From: an uncultured Pirellula sp.
Lineage (GTDB): Bacteria; Planctomycetota; Planctomycetia; Pirellulales; Pirellulaceae
Direction: 5' to 3'
Length of the DNA stretch: 64,000 nucleotides
Assembly: GCA_903892355.1 (NCBI GenBank)
Contig: CAITIE010000052.1
Span: 1-64,000, forward strand
In this document: positions 54,560 through 64,000 of the stretch, piece by piece
How positions within the stretch are numbered: position 1 is the first letter of the stretch
Layout of the letters: each line of letters starts with the position of its first letter
Notes under the pieces: model-generated
Databases searched by the model: none
What the model was told of the DNA's origin: nothing
What the model saw: only the letters and a program-made list of their open reading frames with translations
Program-made: the position numbers and the translations under genes

Positions 54560-57358
54560 ATGAACTTTGATCGTCCTTGTGCCGACATCCTCGACGAGGC
54601 ATGGCAGCGGTATGCCTTTGCCAATGACGCAGGGCCCTACCTTTTGGTCCCCAAGGCTGTGATGCAACCTCGTCATGAGTCGGAGGTCCAAGCCATCCTT
54701 GCCGCCTCAAAGGCAAAACGGATTCCGGTTTGTTTTCGTGCAGGCGGAACAAGCTTGTCAGGCCAGTCGGTAACCGACGGATGGTTGATCGACATCGGTC
54801 GTCATTGGAGAGGTATCGAGGCCCTCGATGGCGGAACGCGGGTACGAGTGCAACCTGGCGCGATCGGTGGATTAGTCAACGCACACCTTCGGACCTTTGG
54901 GAAGAAAATCGGCCCAGACCCCTCAAGCATCAACTCTGCGATGATGGGAGGCATGCTATCGAACAACTCGAGCGGCATGTGTTGCGGTGTCAACAACAAT
55001 GCATACCACACACTGGAATCGATCCGATTTATCTTGCCTGATGGCACCATCTGGGACACGTCGCAACCCAACGAAAACACTCGGTTCAAAGAGAAACAAC
55101 CAAAACTCTATTCGGAACTGCTCGCGATCCGTCAATCCATTCTCAGCAATCAAAAACTACTCGACAAAATTCGACGAAAGTATCTCCAAAAAAACACGGT
55201 TGGATACTCGCTCAACGCATTTGTTGACTACGACGAACCACTACAGACACTGGCCCATGTGCTAATTGGTGCCGAGGGAACACTGGCGTTCATCAGCCAA
55301 GCAGTCCTCAAGACGCTTCCTGATTTTCCCGAAAAAGCGACGGCGCTCGGTTTCTTTTCGGACGCGCATTCGGCTTGCGACATGATTCCGGACTTGATCG
55401 ATGTCCAAGCCGATGCGGTTGAGTTCATGGATCGAGCCAGTCTAGAGTCGATTCGAAACCTCGATGGAGCCCCAGAGGACCTCCCACGGCAACTCGCCGA
55501 GCACGAAAGAATGATGGGCCTGCTATTCGAGTTCCAAGCCCCCACCAAGGATGCGTTGCTTAACAAGCTCGAAGCATTTCGAACGGTTTGCCAGCCTAAA
55601 CTGCGACCGCTGCGTCCGATCGAATTTACGCAGAATAAAAAAGAACAAGCCAACTTGTGGAAACTTCGAAAAGGGATGTATCCCGCCGTCGCTGCCATGC
55701 GAGGACGCGGTGAAGCGGCCATCCTCGAAGATATTAACTTCCCTCTTCCCAAACTGGCCGATGCAATCCTGGAACTACAAACGATGTTCCGGAAACACGA
55801 ATATGCTAACGGGATCATTTTTGGACACGCAAAGGATGGAAACCTCCACTTTGTGATCTCTCAACCGATGGCCAGCCAAAAGGACACGGATAAATATGCT
55901 CGGCTGATCGATGACATGGTCGATCTGGTTGTCCACCGTTTCGACGGTGCGCTCAAATCGGAACACGGAACAGGTCGGAACATGGCTCCCTTCGTTGAAA
56001 CCGAATGGGGCTCCGATGCCGTCGCGTTGATGTACCGATTGAAACGCGCTGTCGATCCAGACGGCCTCCTAAACCCTGATGTTATTTTGACATCCAAGCC
56101 AAAGCTGCATCTGGAGAATCTTAAAGATTTACCAGTCGTCGAGGATGTGGTCGATAAGTGTGTCGAATGCGGAGCCTGCGAACCGCGTTGCCCCAGCCGC
56201 GATTTTACCTTGTCGCCGCGTCAACGGATTGTGTTGCGACGGGCAAGTCAACGCTTGATCGCAAAGGGTGAAACAGAACTCGCGAAACAACTCGACCGCG
56301 ATTACGAGTTTGCGGGCAAGCAATCGTGTGCTACCGATGGACTTTGTGCCCTCGATTGCCCCGTAGCCATCAACACGGGAGATCTCATCAAACAACTCCG
56401 CCGAGAATCTGTTGGTAAGTCGGCAACTCGCATTGCATCAGGGCTAGCGAAACGCTTTGGAACCGCTGAACGGATGGTATCCGTCGCCCTGATGCTCGGA
56501 CGTACTACCGCCGCCGTCGTCGGTTCAAAAACCATGCGTGGAATGACCAGGGGAATCGCGATGATCGCTCCAGGATTCCCACAGTGGCATTCCTCGCTAA
56601 ACCAAGATGTGGAATCCACAGACCGCTCGTTGATCGCTCCCCTGGAAACGTGTGACTATATCTACTGGCCCGCATGCATGTCGCGCATGATGCACGGTAC
56701 CGCCGCTGCTCTTCTCGAGGTCGCAGACCGTGCCGGTGTTTTAGTTCATATTCCGAAAGAAGCCTCGGGATTGTGCTGCGGCCAAGCGTTTTCATCGAAG
56801 GGGTTCCTGGACGCGGCCATCGCAAAGCAATCCGAACTGATCGATGCCATGTGGCGATGGAGCGAACGCGGTCGCAGACCAATCATCGTCGATCTCGGTT
56901 CGTGCACTGCATTCCTCAAACAAAGCTTGTCGGATCTCGATCAAGTCCGAAAAGAGCAATTGCAGCGTATGACCATCCTCGATTCTTCGGAGTTTGCCGC
57001 CCAAATCCTTCCCTCGCTGACCATCTCCAAGCGAAAAAAAGTCGTCGCGATCCACTCCGTTTGCTCGAATCAAAAATTCGGTTGGGGAGATCCGATGGCG
57101 AAAGTCGCCACTGCCTGTGCGGAGCAAGTCATCGCACCGCATGAAGGAAAATGCTGCGGAATGGGTGGTGATCGCGGTTTCGAAATCCCAGATCTTGCAA
57201 AGTCGGCAACTAAAGATGTTGGGCTGGCTATGTCGAACTCCCAATGCGACGAAGGCTTCACCAACGCGAGATCGTGTGCCATCTCCCTTTCAAGCGGCAG
57301 CGGAAAGCGATGGAGTAGCTTGTTCCACCTCCTCAAGGAGTGCACGAATCCAAGGTAG
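54560..57358 (+). CDS. FAD/Fe-S dehydrogenase, YdiJ/GlcD type (D-2-hydroxyacid dehydrogenase)
   Basis: 932 residues. FAD_binding_4 domain (about 30-240, with FRAGGTSLSGQSV and MGGMLSNNSSGMCCG), FAD-oxidase C domain (to about 510, ending in the RLKRAVDPDGLLNPDV block), two [4Fe-4S] motifs (CVECGACEPRCPSR near 535 and CATDGLCALDCPVA near 590), and CCG domains (CCGQAFSSKG, CCGMGGDRGF). The layout matches YdiJ, described as D-2-hydroxyglutarate/D-lactate dehydrogenase linked to the respiratory chain. The exact acid is unknown. Downstream of sdh on the same strand, but after a terminator. Confidence 0.9.
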   Translation: MNFDRPCADILDEAWQRYAFANDAGPYLLVPKAVMQPRHESEVQAILAASKAKRIPVCFRAGGTSLSGQSVTDGWLIDIGRHWRGIEALDGGTRVRVQPGAIGGLVNAHLRTFGKKIGPDPSSINSAMMGGMLSNNSSGMCCGVNNNAYHTLESIRFILPDGTIWDTSQPNENTRFKEKQPKLYSELLAIRQSILSNQKLLDKIRRKYLQKNTVGYSLNAFVDYDEPLQTLAHVLIGAEGTLAFISQAVLKTLPDFPEKATALGFFSDAHSACDMIPDLIDVQADAVEFMDRASLESIRNLDGAPEDLPRQLAEHERMMGLLFEFQAPTKDALLNKLEAFRTVCQPKLRPLRPIEFTQNKKEQANLWKLRKGMYPAVAAMRGRGEAAILEDINFPLPKLADAILELQTMFRKHEYANGIIFGHAKDGNLHFVISQPMASQKDTDKYARLIDDMVDLVVHRFDGALKSEHGTGRNMAPFVETEWGSDAVALMYRLKRAVDPDGLLNPDVILTSKPKLHLENLKDLPVVEDVVDKCVECGACEPRCPSRDFTLSPRQRIVLRRASQRLIAKGETELAKQLDRDYEFAGKQSCATDGLCALDCPVAINTGDLIKQLRRESVGKSATRIASGLAKRFGTAERMVSVALMLGRTTAAVVGSKTMRGMTRGIAMIAPGFPQWHSSLNQDVESTDRSLIAPLETCDYIYWPACMSRMMHGTAAALLEVADRAGVLVHIPKEASGLCCGQAFSSKGFLDAAIAKQSELIDAMWRWSERGRRPIIVDLGSCTAFLKQSLSDLDQVRKEQLQRMTILDSSEFAAQILPSLTISKRKKVVAIHSVCSNQKFGWGDPMAKVATACAEQVIAPHEGKCCGMGGDRGFEIPDLAKSATKDVGLAMSNSQCDEGFTNARSCAISLSSGSGKRWSSLFHLLKECTNPR

Positions 57359-57384
57359 TCGCGAATATCGGGGATCTCAACGCG

Positions 57385-58977
57385 CTAGATCTGCGGCTCT
57401 AATTCGATGGTTCCATCGGTAAGGATGTTTCCATCGATCCCTCGAAACTCAACGGTCATCTTTTTCGTTTTGCCGTCGATCCGAATCGTGCCGAACGACT
57501 GCATCCCGGCCGATGGAGGGAGCGGTAGTTTCGTACCCGGTTGAGGCGCCCACTGGAACTTCAACTCGGGACCGAACGTTCCATCGAGTTCATTGGGACC
57601 AAAGGTACCAGCATGAAGCGGCCCTGCGACAAACTCCCAAAACGGAAGGAAGCTGTTGGGGCGAGCTGCACGCTTTGGGTTGTAATAATGCGCTGCCGCG
57701 TAATGGATGTCCGCTGTAATCCAAACCGTGTTCCGAACCCCCGAATCCTTCATCCATGAGAGTAAATCCTGAATCTCCAGCTCACGGCCCGATGGAACTC
57801 CCGGATCGCGATTGGAGACAGCTTCGTAAAACGCCTCTCCCTCCATGTTGTCCCCAACAATGATCCCCAGTGGCATGTCGCTGCAAATAACCTTCCATGT
57901 TGCGCGACTTGCGGCCAGCGAGCGTTTCAACCAAGCCAACTGCTCAGCGCCTAGGATAGCAGAATCAGCCCGCAGGTCCGACTGATTGTTGGACGAGTTC
58001 GGCCCTCGGTATGTTCTCATATCCAGGAAGAAAAGATCAAGCGATGGACCTCTCGATACCTGGCGATAAATCCTTTGCCCCCCAGAAGCAGTCGGCAGAA
58101 TCGGCGTGTATTCAAAAAACGCTTGCTTGGCCCGATTCGCCAATTGAGCACCGTACTCCAAAGCATCGTATACGGCCGCATCACGACGCTTGTGAAGCAT
58201 TTGCTGTGGATACCAATTGTTCGTTGTCTCATGGTCATCCCACGCGACATAGAGTGGAACATTGCGATGGAACGATTGCATCGGTTTGTCCATCAGGTTG
58301 TATTGATAGTTTCCTCGAAAATCGTCGAGTGTCGAAGCTGCATGCGACTTGGCAGAAGTCACGACGTTTTTCCAAATCGTTCCATCCGCCAGTTTCATCT
58401 CCGCGGCAATCGGGTTGTCCGCATAAATCATGTCTCCAGAGTGAATAAAGAATTGAGGTGCAATCCGCTCGATGGCAGAGTAGATCCTCATCCCCCCCCA
58501 CTCCAGATTGATCCCGAATCCTTGACCTGCTGTATCTCCCGACCATGCGAAAAAGACATCGCTCTCGGTTTCCGATGCGAGCTGCAATCGCCCGACAATC
58601 GAATCACTGACGGTATTTCCAGCGCCCTCCCCGCCGCGGAACGCAACGCGATAGTAAATCTCTGCCCCACTCGGTAATCCTTGCAGGACTCCATGGGAAG
58701 TGAAATCACTCAGGGAGTTCACGGGAGGAAAAACAACGCGCCTGGGGTTTGAGAAGGACTCGGCAGTATCCCATTCCACCTCCATTTGCGATTCACAATC
58801 AGAACGCCCCCAAATGACGGCGGAATTCGATGTAGCTTCTCCTGCCATAATTCCGTAGAGCTGTTTAGGAGCATCCACCCAATTGGCATGCGCCGCACGG
58901 GCCAATGGATTAGCGAGCAAGGCGGCGCTGATGGAACCGGCTTGAAACGATCGACGGTGAATTCGTTTTTGGGTCAT
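57385..58977 (-). CDS. exported PhoD-like alkaline phosphatase
   Basis: 530 residues from ATG 58975-58977, which opens a Tat signal (H-R-R-S-F-Q-A-G). The longer frame to 59103 is unlikely. A fibronectin-like N-terminal domain (about 30-140, GIMAGEATSNSAVIWGRSD) precedes the PhoD domain: SGDTAGQGFG, IHSGDMIYAD, AWDDHETTNNW and D-I-H-Y-A-A-A-H, which hold the metal ligands. It hydrolyses phosphate mono- or diesters outside the cytoplasm. Convergent with the YdiJ gene, 26 bp apart. Confidence 0.9.
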   Translation of the reverse strand: MTQKRIHRRSFQAGSISAALLANPLARAAHANWVDAPKQLYGIMAGEATSNSAVIWGRSDCESQMEVEWDTAESFSNPRRVVFPPVNSLSDFTSHGVLQGLPSGAEIYYRVAFRGGEGAGNTVSDSIVGRLQLASETESDVFFAWSGDTAGQGFGINLEWGGMRIYSAIERIAPQFFIHSGDMIYADNPIAAEMKLADGTIWKNVVTSAKSHAASTLDDFRGNYQYNLMDKPMQSFHRNVPLYVAWDDHETTNNWYPQQMLHKRRDAAVYDALEYGAQLANRAKQAFFEYTPILPTASGGQRIYRQVSRGPSLDLFFLDMRTYRGPNSSNNQSDLRADSAILGAEQLAWLKRSLAASRATWKVICSDMPLGIIVGDNMEGEAFYEAVSNRDPGVPSGRELEIQDLLSWMKDSGVRNTVWITADIHYAAAHYYNPKRAARPNSFLPFWEFVAGPLHAGTFGPNELDGTFGPELKFQWAPQPGTKLPLPPSAGMQSFGTIRIDGKTKKMTVEFRGIDGNILTDGTIELEPQI

Positions 58978-59290
58978 GACGATGGAAAGTGGCAATAAGG
59001 GATCGAATGGGTTTTCAATTAAGGTGTCAAAGTCCGCAGAACGCGGGATAAAAATCCGTGGGGGCCCCCATCCTGCAGCACATGAGGTTTTAATACCTGC
59101 CAACCATTCGATAGCGTTTTTTTGTTGAATCCTTGGTGAATATCTTGCGGTATTTCACCGAATTCAGTCTACCCCAAGGAGAAGCGAGAACGCGAAGGCG
59201 GCCGATCGCTCCATCGGCCGTCCAGGATTCTTTTCGGGATTGAGCCTACGCGATTCACGATTTTTTTACCGATGGAGTATCCTTATAGGT

Positions 59291-61726
59291 ATGAATACAC
59301 CATCCCTTTCCGATCGGATCCTCACTCTCGTCTACGCCGCAGAATATCGCCCCTGCAAACCTCGCATGATCCTGAAGCAATTGAAATTGCCCGACGAGGA
59401 CTATCGCGAACTGCGTCGCGCGATCCGAAAATTGGTCCAAGAGGGCCGTTTGCTGTTCGGCGCTAACCACATTATCAACAAACCTGGGGCTTCCGCTGCG
59501 CTACCAGCAAAGAAGCAGAAGCAACCAAGAGAACGTTTCTCGTCGACCAGTGAAAGAACATCCGCCACCACTGCTCCAGAAAACTCAGATACTCCCTTCA
59601 CCGATCCTTCGGATATTGTCGATGGAGAGCCAAGTTCTGATGACGAGAGCAAATCAGAATATCGCTTCGAAAAAAACAAGCCTTCTTCGCTAACTCAATT
59701 TCCCAAAGAAGTCGTCGGCATCTTTAGATCGTCCCCGTCTGGAACTTTTGGTTTTGTCGAGATCCCTCGCGGAACTGGAGTTGTACTCCCAGATATCTTT
59801 ATCCCTGAATGGGCGAAGAAGAATACGATGGACGGAGATACCGTCCGGGTTCAGTTGAAACGGCCGGATCGTCAAGGTCGGCTCGAGGGTGAGATTACGG
59901 AAATCGTATCGAGGAAGCGGCGGCAGTTTACCGGCACGTTTCAAATCGAAAATGAAAAATCCTTCGTCTGGCTTGACGGAGCAAAATTGGAACATCCAGT
60001 CAGCGTTGGAGATATCCGAGGACTGCCCCTAGAGACCAACGACAAAGTCATCGTCGAATTGGTGCACTTTCCGGATGAGTTCCAACCAGGTGAAGCGGTT
60101 ATTCTGAAAGTTCTCGGCAGCATCAAGAATCCCGCTGTCGATACGATGGCGGTCATCTATCAATTTGGACTTCCAGAGGAATTCCCCGAGTCCGTACTGG
60201 AGGATGCACGAACCCATGCAGATCGCTTCGATGAGAATACGATTCCCGAAGGGAGAAAAGACCTCACTGCCGTCCCCACATTGACGATCGACCCGGTTGA
60301 CGCTCGCGACTTCGATGACGCGATTTCCCTTTGCAGAAATGAAAAAGGAAATTGGGAACTCCAAGTCCACATCGCGGATGTCTCGTTCTTTGTTCCCGCA
60401 GGTAGTCCACTCGATGAGGAAGCCAGATCGAGAGGCAACAGCGTTTACTTGCCCGATCGCGTCATTCCGATGTTGCCGGAAACGATCAGCAACCACCTAG
60501 CCTCACTGCAACCTGATCGCAAACGATTGGCAAAAACTGTTTTCATGGAATACACGCCCGATGGCGTCTTGGTCCATACGACGGTTTTCAATAGTGTTAT
60601 TCAGAATGCACATCGATTCAACTATGAACAAATTGATCAGTATCTAGAGGATCGTGAACCGTGGAGAGAACGGTTAACTCCGTCAATTTTCCAATTAGTG
60701 GCGGACATGCATGCCTTGGCGATGCTTCTCAGAGCGATCCGAAAACGGAATGGCTCGGTCGAACTCACCTTACCCGAAGTCAAAATCGATTTAGACCGTA
60801 GCGGCAAGGTCAAAGGAGCTCATGTGGTCGAATACACAGAGAGCCACCAGATCATCGAAGAGTTCATGCTAGCGGCTAATCAAGCGGTTGCGAGTTGGCT
60901 CGACTCTCTCCAACTTCCCTTCTTAAGACGAGCCCACGCACCTCCCGATCGCATGAAGATTCGGCGACTTACCGAGTTTGTTCGCGCCCTCGGTATCCCA
61001 GCCGAAGACATGCAAGATCGCTTTGAAATCCAGCGTGTTGTCGATTCGGTCAAAGGAAAGACCACCGAATATGCGGTCAACTATGCGATTCTAAAAAGCA
61101 TGTCCAAGGCGGTGTACCAATGCGCTTTCGAGCGGCATTATGCGCTCAACATGTCTCACTACTGCCACTTCACTAGCCCTATCCGACGTTATCCGGATCT
61201 CGTCGTTCATCGTATCGTTGAAAAGCTGATCGAAGGGCAAAATGCGAAAGAGAACAGCGAGGTCTTAGAAACGATCGGACAGCAGTGCAGCAACACCGAG
61301 CAAACCGCAGAAAATGCCGAGCGGGAATTGGTGCGGGTCAAACTGCTGCATTTCCTCGAAAAGAAAATCGGTGAAATGCTTACAGGCATCGTGTCTGGCG
61401 TCCGAGCCAATGGCTTAACCGTACGCGGCGTCGAAATACCCGTTGACGGTTTGATCCCAACAGAACGGTTACCGCAAGACAGATATCGGTTCGATCGGGA
61501 TACCCATACACTCGAAGGCTACCGCACAGGGAATCGCTTCCGCTTAGGGGACGAACTCATCGTCCGTATTGAAAGCGTGAACTTAGCAAGGCGGCAGTTG
61601 CTGTTCCGATTGGAAAAAGTGACTCACCATGCCGAGCCCCTCGCGTTGAAAAGTCGCAAGAAAGCGGGCGACAGCAAGTTCAAGCCCATGGGAAAACCCA
61701 AAGGCAAGAAAAAACGCCGACGTTAG
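59291..61726 (+). CDS. rnr: ribonuclease R
   Basis: 811 residues from ATG 59291; the frame is open to 59240. A winged-helix N-terminus is followed by an acidic, Ser-rich linker (about 75-140), cold-shock domains, and the RNB exonuclease core with DPVDARDFDDAISL holding the metal-binding aspartates. Further core motifs are SPIRRYPDLVVHR and the S1 domain near the end (V-S-G-V-R-A-N-G-L-T-V). The C-terminus is a Lys/Arg-rich tail, as in other RNase R. It digests structured RNA 3' to 5'. The linker is longer than usual. Confidence 0.95.
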   Translation: MNTPSLSDRILTLVYAAEYRPCKPRMILKQLKLPDEDYRELRRAIRKLVQEGRLLFGANHIINKPGASAALPAKKQKQPRERFSSTSERTSATTAPENSDTPFTDPSDIVDGEPSSDDESKSEYRFEKNKPSSLTQFPKEVVGIFRSSPSGTFGFVEIPRGTGVVLPDIFIPEWAKKNTMDGDTVRVQLKRPDRQGRLEGEITEIVSRKRRQFTGTFQIENEKSFVWLDGAKLEHPVSVGDIRGLPLETNDKVIVELVHFPDEFQPGEAVILKVLGSIKNPAVDTMAVIYQFGLPEEFPESVLEDARTHADRFDENTIPEGRKDLTAVPTLTIDPVDARDFDDAISLCRNEKGNWELQVHIADVSFFVPAGSPLDEEARSRGNSVYLPDRVIPMLPETISNHLASLQPDRKRLAKTVFMEYTPDGVLVHTTVFNSVIQNAHRFNYEQIDQYLEDREPWRERLTPSIFQLVADMHALAMLLRAIRKRNGSVELTLPEVKIDLDRSGKVKGAHVVEYTESHQIIEEFMLAANQAVASWLDSLQLPFLRRAHAPPDRMKIRRLTEFVRALGIPAEDMQDRFEIQRVVDSVKGKTTEYAVNYAILKSMSKAVYQCAFERHYALNMSHYCHFTSPIRRYPDLVVHRIVEKLIEGQNAKENSEVLETIGQQCSNTEQTAENAERELVRVKLLHFLEKKIGEMLTGIVSGVRANGLTVRGVEIPVDGLIPTERLPQDRYRFDRDTHTLEGYRTGNRFRLGDELIVRIESVNLARRQLLFRLEKVTHHAEPLALKSRKKAGDSKFKPMGKPKGKKKRRR

Positions 61727-61761
61727 CTTTTGCTTCGTCGCGATCCCAAAAAGCAACGCAA

Positions 61762-62199
61762 CTAAAGGATCTCGAAGATCGCTTCGACCTCGACTGCAGA
61801 TCCAGTGGGTATCTGCGCGAAGCCCAGTGCGCTGCGGGCATGAAAGCCGTTGCTGGTCTTTCCGTAGATTTCATGGAGCAAATCACTGCATCCATTCACC
61901 ACCAAATGCTGTTCATGAAATTCCAGGGTCGAGTTAACGCAACCTAGGAGCTTGAGGACACGGAGTCCATCCAACGTACCATGGAAGTTCCAAATCGAGT
62001 TTAAAATCTTCTCAGCGCATTCCTTCGCAGCCTGTTTGCCTTGATCGACCGTGAGGCCTGCACCAAGCTTTCCTTTCATGTCGCTAACGTGCCCAGAGGT
62101 CATCAGAAGATTCCCAGTGCGCACGACCATTGCTAAATACCCAGGCTGCTGCTTGGTAAATTGAATCCCTAGCGATTCCGCTTTTTGTTGAGGTGTCAT
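61762..62199 (-). CDS. RidA/YjgF family protein
   Basis: 145 residues from ATG 62197-62199; a GTG seven codons earlier is also open. The RidA fold is shown by L-L-M-T-S-G-H-V-S, K-E-C-A-E-K-I-L-N-S-I and the conserved ending IPTGSAVEVEAIFEI, with the Arg that binds the substrate carboxylate (HARSALG). RidA removes reactive enamines made by PLP enzymes. This one belongs to the group with an N-terminal TPQQKAESLGI, often annotated as a distinct subfamily, whose substrate is less certain. Convergent with rnr, 35 bp apart. Confidence 0.87.
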   Translation of the reverse strand: MTPQQKAESLGIQFTKQQPGYLAMVVRTGNLLMTSGHVSDMKGKLGAGLTVDQGKQAAKECAEKILNSIWNFHGTLDGLRVLKLLGCVNSTLEFHEQHLVVNGCSDLLHEIYGKTSNGFHARSALGFAQIPTGSAVEVEAIFEIL

Positions 62200-62279
62200 T
62201 GTTGATTCTTTGATTGCCACGGATGGCGTTGAGTTTTAAAAAAGTACCGATCGAAAACGAGAAGCCATAGACAATAGGC

Positions 62280-63650
62280 TCAGTTCACCGCTTTGACTTC
62301 AAATCCCTTGCGATAGGTTTTGGTGAGCATCGCGTTAGCGTTCGGCTCATTCGAGAACTTCAATTCCTTCGCACTCCACTGAAGAATCCTTCCCGGCATT
62401 CGAGCAGCGATGTTCCCGAGTTGCACGGTTTCAGTGAGAGGACCAGCAACTTCGAAACCATCGCTCGTCTTTTTGCCTTCGATCACAGCGTCTACCCAAT
62501 CATGCCAATGATTCGTCCCTTGGACTTCCGGTTGAGTTCGCGTAGCAAATTTATCTTTCGGATAGAGGGCTGGCATTCCAACGTGCGGAAGCACCATGGT
62601 GCCACCTTCGCCGATGAACAAGGAACCTGCATTAGGCAATTCCACCCCGTCCGGGAGTTGGGCGAGTTCACGCGGTGGCTTGAGTCCGCCATCGCGCCAA
62701 ATGACGCGAAGCTCATTGCCGGCAGTGTGTTCCGTTCCAGGAAAAGTATAGGTGATCGTCTCGGGACCAGGCCAAACCTCATTCGTGGTTCCATCGTTCT
62801 GTGCGATGATACTAGTAGGCGCGGTCAACTTTACGGCGCCAAAGACAGGGTCGAGGATATGGCAACCGAAATCTCCAAGAGCCCCCGATCCAAAATCTTG
62901 CCAATCCCGCCATTTGAAGGGGTGATAAACATCAGGAGCGAATGGACGCTCCTGCGCAGCACCTAGCCAAAGATCCCAATTCACGTTCGCAGGTACATCC
63001 GCAGCCGCCGGTCGATCCGTTCGATTGCAGTACTGTCGGCCTTGAACCCCCACCCAGGAATGAACCTCTTTGATCTTGCCAATCGCTCCATCGTGAATCA
63101 AACGAACGCCCAGTCGATACTCTTTTGCGGAATGGATTTGGTTCCCCATTTGCGTCGTCAAATTTTTGCGTTCAGCGAGGAGCCGCATCTGCCGAGCTTC
63201 CCAAACGGTATGGGTTAAAGGTTTTTGGCAGTACAGATGCTTGCCCATTTCCATCGCCATCATGGCGGCTGGAGCATGCATGTGATCCGGTGTTGAGACG
63301 ATGACCGCGTCGACACTGCTCCCGAGTTTACTCAGCATCTCTCGATAATCTGTAAAGTGCGGTACGCCCGGGAATCCTTTGTCCGCTTGATCGAACCGAT
63401 TCGAATCGATGTCACAGAACCCAACGAACTTCACCTTCTTGTGAGAGCCGACGCTCGATAAATCCGACCATCCCATCCCGTTGACTCCTACCACGGCTAC
63501 GTTGAGTTCCTGGGCGAGCACGCTCGCACGCACAACGGCGGGCATGGCGAAGGTGCCTACTGCCAGCGCAGTCGCACTACCGATAAAGGATCGGCGAGGG
63601 ATCTTGTACGATCGAGAATCAGAAGGATGGCTTAAAGAAGGCTGGCTCAT
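62280..63650 (-). CDS. exported Gfo/Idh/MocA family oxidoreductase
   Basis: 456 residues. Tat signal P-R-R-S-F-I-G-S then a hydrophobic run (to about residue 45, A-V-V-R-A-S). Rossmann motif in VAVVGVNGMGWSDL, the D-A-V-I-V-S-T-P-D-H-M-H-A strand and the EKP-like motif Y-C-Q-K-P-L-T-H are typical of Gfo/Idh/MocA, here with Q in place of E. These NAD(P)-dependent sugar oxidoreductases are often exported in planctomycetes. The substrate is unknown. Confidence 0.92.
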   Translation of the reverse strand: MSQPSLSHPSDSRSYKIPRRSFIGSATALAVGTFAMPAVVRASVLAQELNVAVVGVNGMGWSDLSSVGSHKKVKFVGFCDIDSNRFDQADKGFPGVPHFTDYREMLSKLGSSVDAVIVSTPDHMHAPAAMMAMEMGKHLYCQKPLTHTVWEARQMRLLAERKNLTTQMGNQIHSAKEYRLGVRLIHDGAIGKIKEVHSWVGVQGRQYCNRTDRPAAADVPANVNWDLWLGAAQERPFAPDVYHPFKWRDWQDFGSGALGDFGCHILDPVFGAVKLTAPTSIIAQNDGTTNEVWPGPETITYTFPGTEHTAGNELRVIWRDGGLKPPRELAQLPDGVELPNAGSLFIGEGGTMVLPHVGMPALYPKDKFATRTQPEVQGTNHWHDWVDAVIEGKKTSDGFEVAGPLTETVQLGNIAARMPGRILQWSAKELKFSNEPNANAMLTKTYRKGFEVKAVN

Positions 63651-63839
63651 GGCAGGAGTCCTCGAATGATTTCGGAAGGAAACAGATTGGAGAGAGAATT
63701 AATGGATCAGGCGAGAACTGCAACCTTGCTTTAGAATCCATGGGTCATAGAATCCACGTGCTGTCGCAGTCGAACGATTCAGTATACCGATTCCCGAATC
63801 GAATTGTTGGAATCGCTAGCGATTGGAACCCCAACGCTT

Positions 63840-64000
63840 TCATGCAGCGGAAGAAAAGGGCTGCGGAAGCAGCAGCCTGTCGGCGGATTCCAAGAGAAGA
63901 CCTTCGAGCTTTTGCAATGCCCGCGCGGCGAGCACACCATCGATCACGCGATGATCGCAGATCAATGCGACCTCGCATTTCCCATCCTGTTCCAATGGCC
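63840..64000 (-). CDS. 2-oxoacid dehydrogenase E2 (acyltransferase), 3' end only
   Basis: Stop TGA at 63840-63842; the gene runs off the right edge. The visible 53 residues contain C-D-H-R-V-I-D-G, the catalytic His-Asp motif of dihydrolipoyl acyltransferases, then the usual A-A-R-A-L-Q-K-L and a short end. It may belong to a pyruvate, 2-oxoglutarate or branched-chain complex. The 189-bp gap to the Gfo/Idh gene shows no gene. Confidence 0.85.
   Translation of the reverse strand, partial: PLEQDGKCEVALICDHRVIDGVLAARALQKLEGLLLESADRLLLPQPFSSAA

Noticed and set aside
1-64000. tRNA or rRNA genes
   Set aside because: I looked for T-loop and anticodon-arm patterns and 16S/23S landmarks and saw none, though a covariance search was not possible.

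Overview
The window looks like a piece of chromosome from a planctomycete of the Pirellulaceae type (Rhodopirellula, Blastopirellula and relatives). The basis is established family distribution. It holds two copies of the planctomycete pair 'PSD1/DUF1549/DUF1553 protein with an N-terminal CxxCH haem site' plus 'DUF1501 protein', several Tat-type exported enzymes, very large lineage-restricted membrane proteins, and many short tandem repeats. The genes are mostly ordinary chromosomal ones. I see no rRNA, tRNA, CRISPR array, phage or insertion sequence.

Layout. 1-1.2 kb: 9-bp repeat arrays, doubtful small ORFs and a lipoprotein gene that appears split by a frameshift. 1.2-4.8 kb (minus): flippase-like membrane protein, alpha/beta hydrolase, exported sialidase. 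4.9-6.8 kb: AI-2E/PerM-type permease. 6.9-8.6 kb (minus): double GNAT protein, gatC, rpmB. 9.1-11 kb: diadenylate cyclase of DacZ-like layout, then an SDR protein that has lost its catalytic residues. 11.1-20.3 kb: pyruvate carboxylase, malate:quinone oxidoreductase overlapping an iron-type binding lipoprotein, and pyruvate phosphate dikinase, together a pyruvate/PEP/oxaloacetate node. 20.4-26.5 kb: an unrecognised single-pass membrane protein, a sugar epimerase, a gingipain-like C25 protease and a SpoU-type rRNA/tRNA methylase. 26.6-29.4 kb (minus): two Flp pilins followed by a CHASE2-GGDEF diguanylate cyclase. 29.7-35 kb: first PSD1/DUF1501 pair. 35.4-37.9 kb (minus): Lol-type ABC exporter. 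38.3-43.5 kb: giant MscS channel and a PQQ-propeller protein. 43.8-48.5 kb: second PSD1/DUF1501 pair. 48.9-50 kb (minus): coiled-coil membrane protein and a 58-residue membrane protein. 50.4-57.4 kb: succinate dehydrogenase CAB and a YdiJ-type FAD/Fe-S dehydrogenase. 57.4-64 kb: PhoD phosphatase, RNase R, RidA, Gfo/Idh/MocA oxidoreductase and the 3' end of a dehydrogenase E2 gene.

How it fits together. Pyc, PpdK and Mqo with SdhCAB and the E2 fragment cover central carbon and quinone-linked respiration. Sialidase, C25 protease, PhoD, the PSD1/DUF1501 pairs and the Gfo/Idh protein are the exported polymer-degradation equipment typical of this group. Two second-messenger enzymes are present: a c-di-AMP synthase beside the degenerate SDR, and a c-di-GMP synthase in line with Flp pilins. 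A recurring oddity is tandem duplication of 12-21 bp units, mostly multiples of three inside genes. No convincing new multi-gene system is proven here. The best candidates for new biology are the DacZ-like cyclase/degenerate SDR pair, the pilin-pilin-GGDEF unit, the unknown 786-residue protein, and a possible small RNA near 17.3 kb.
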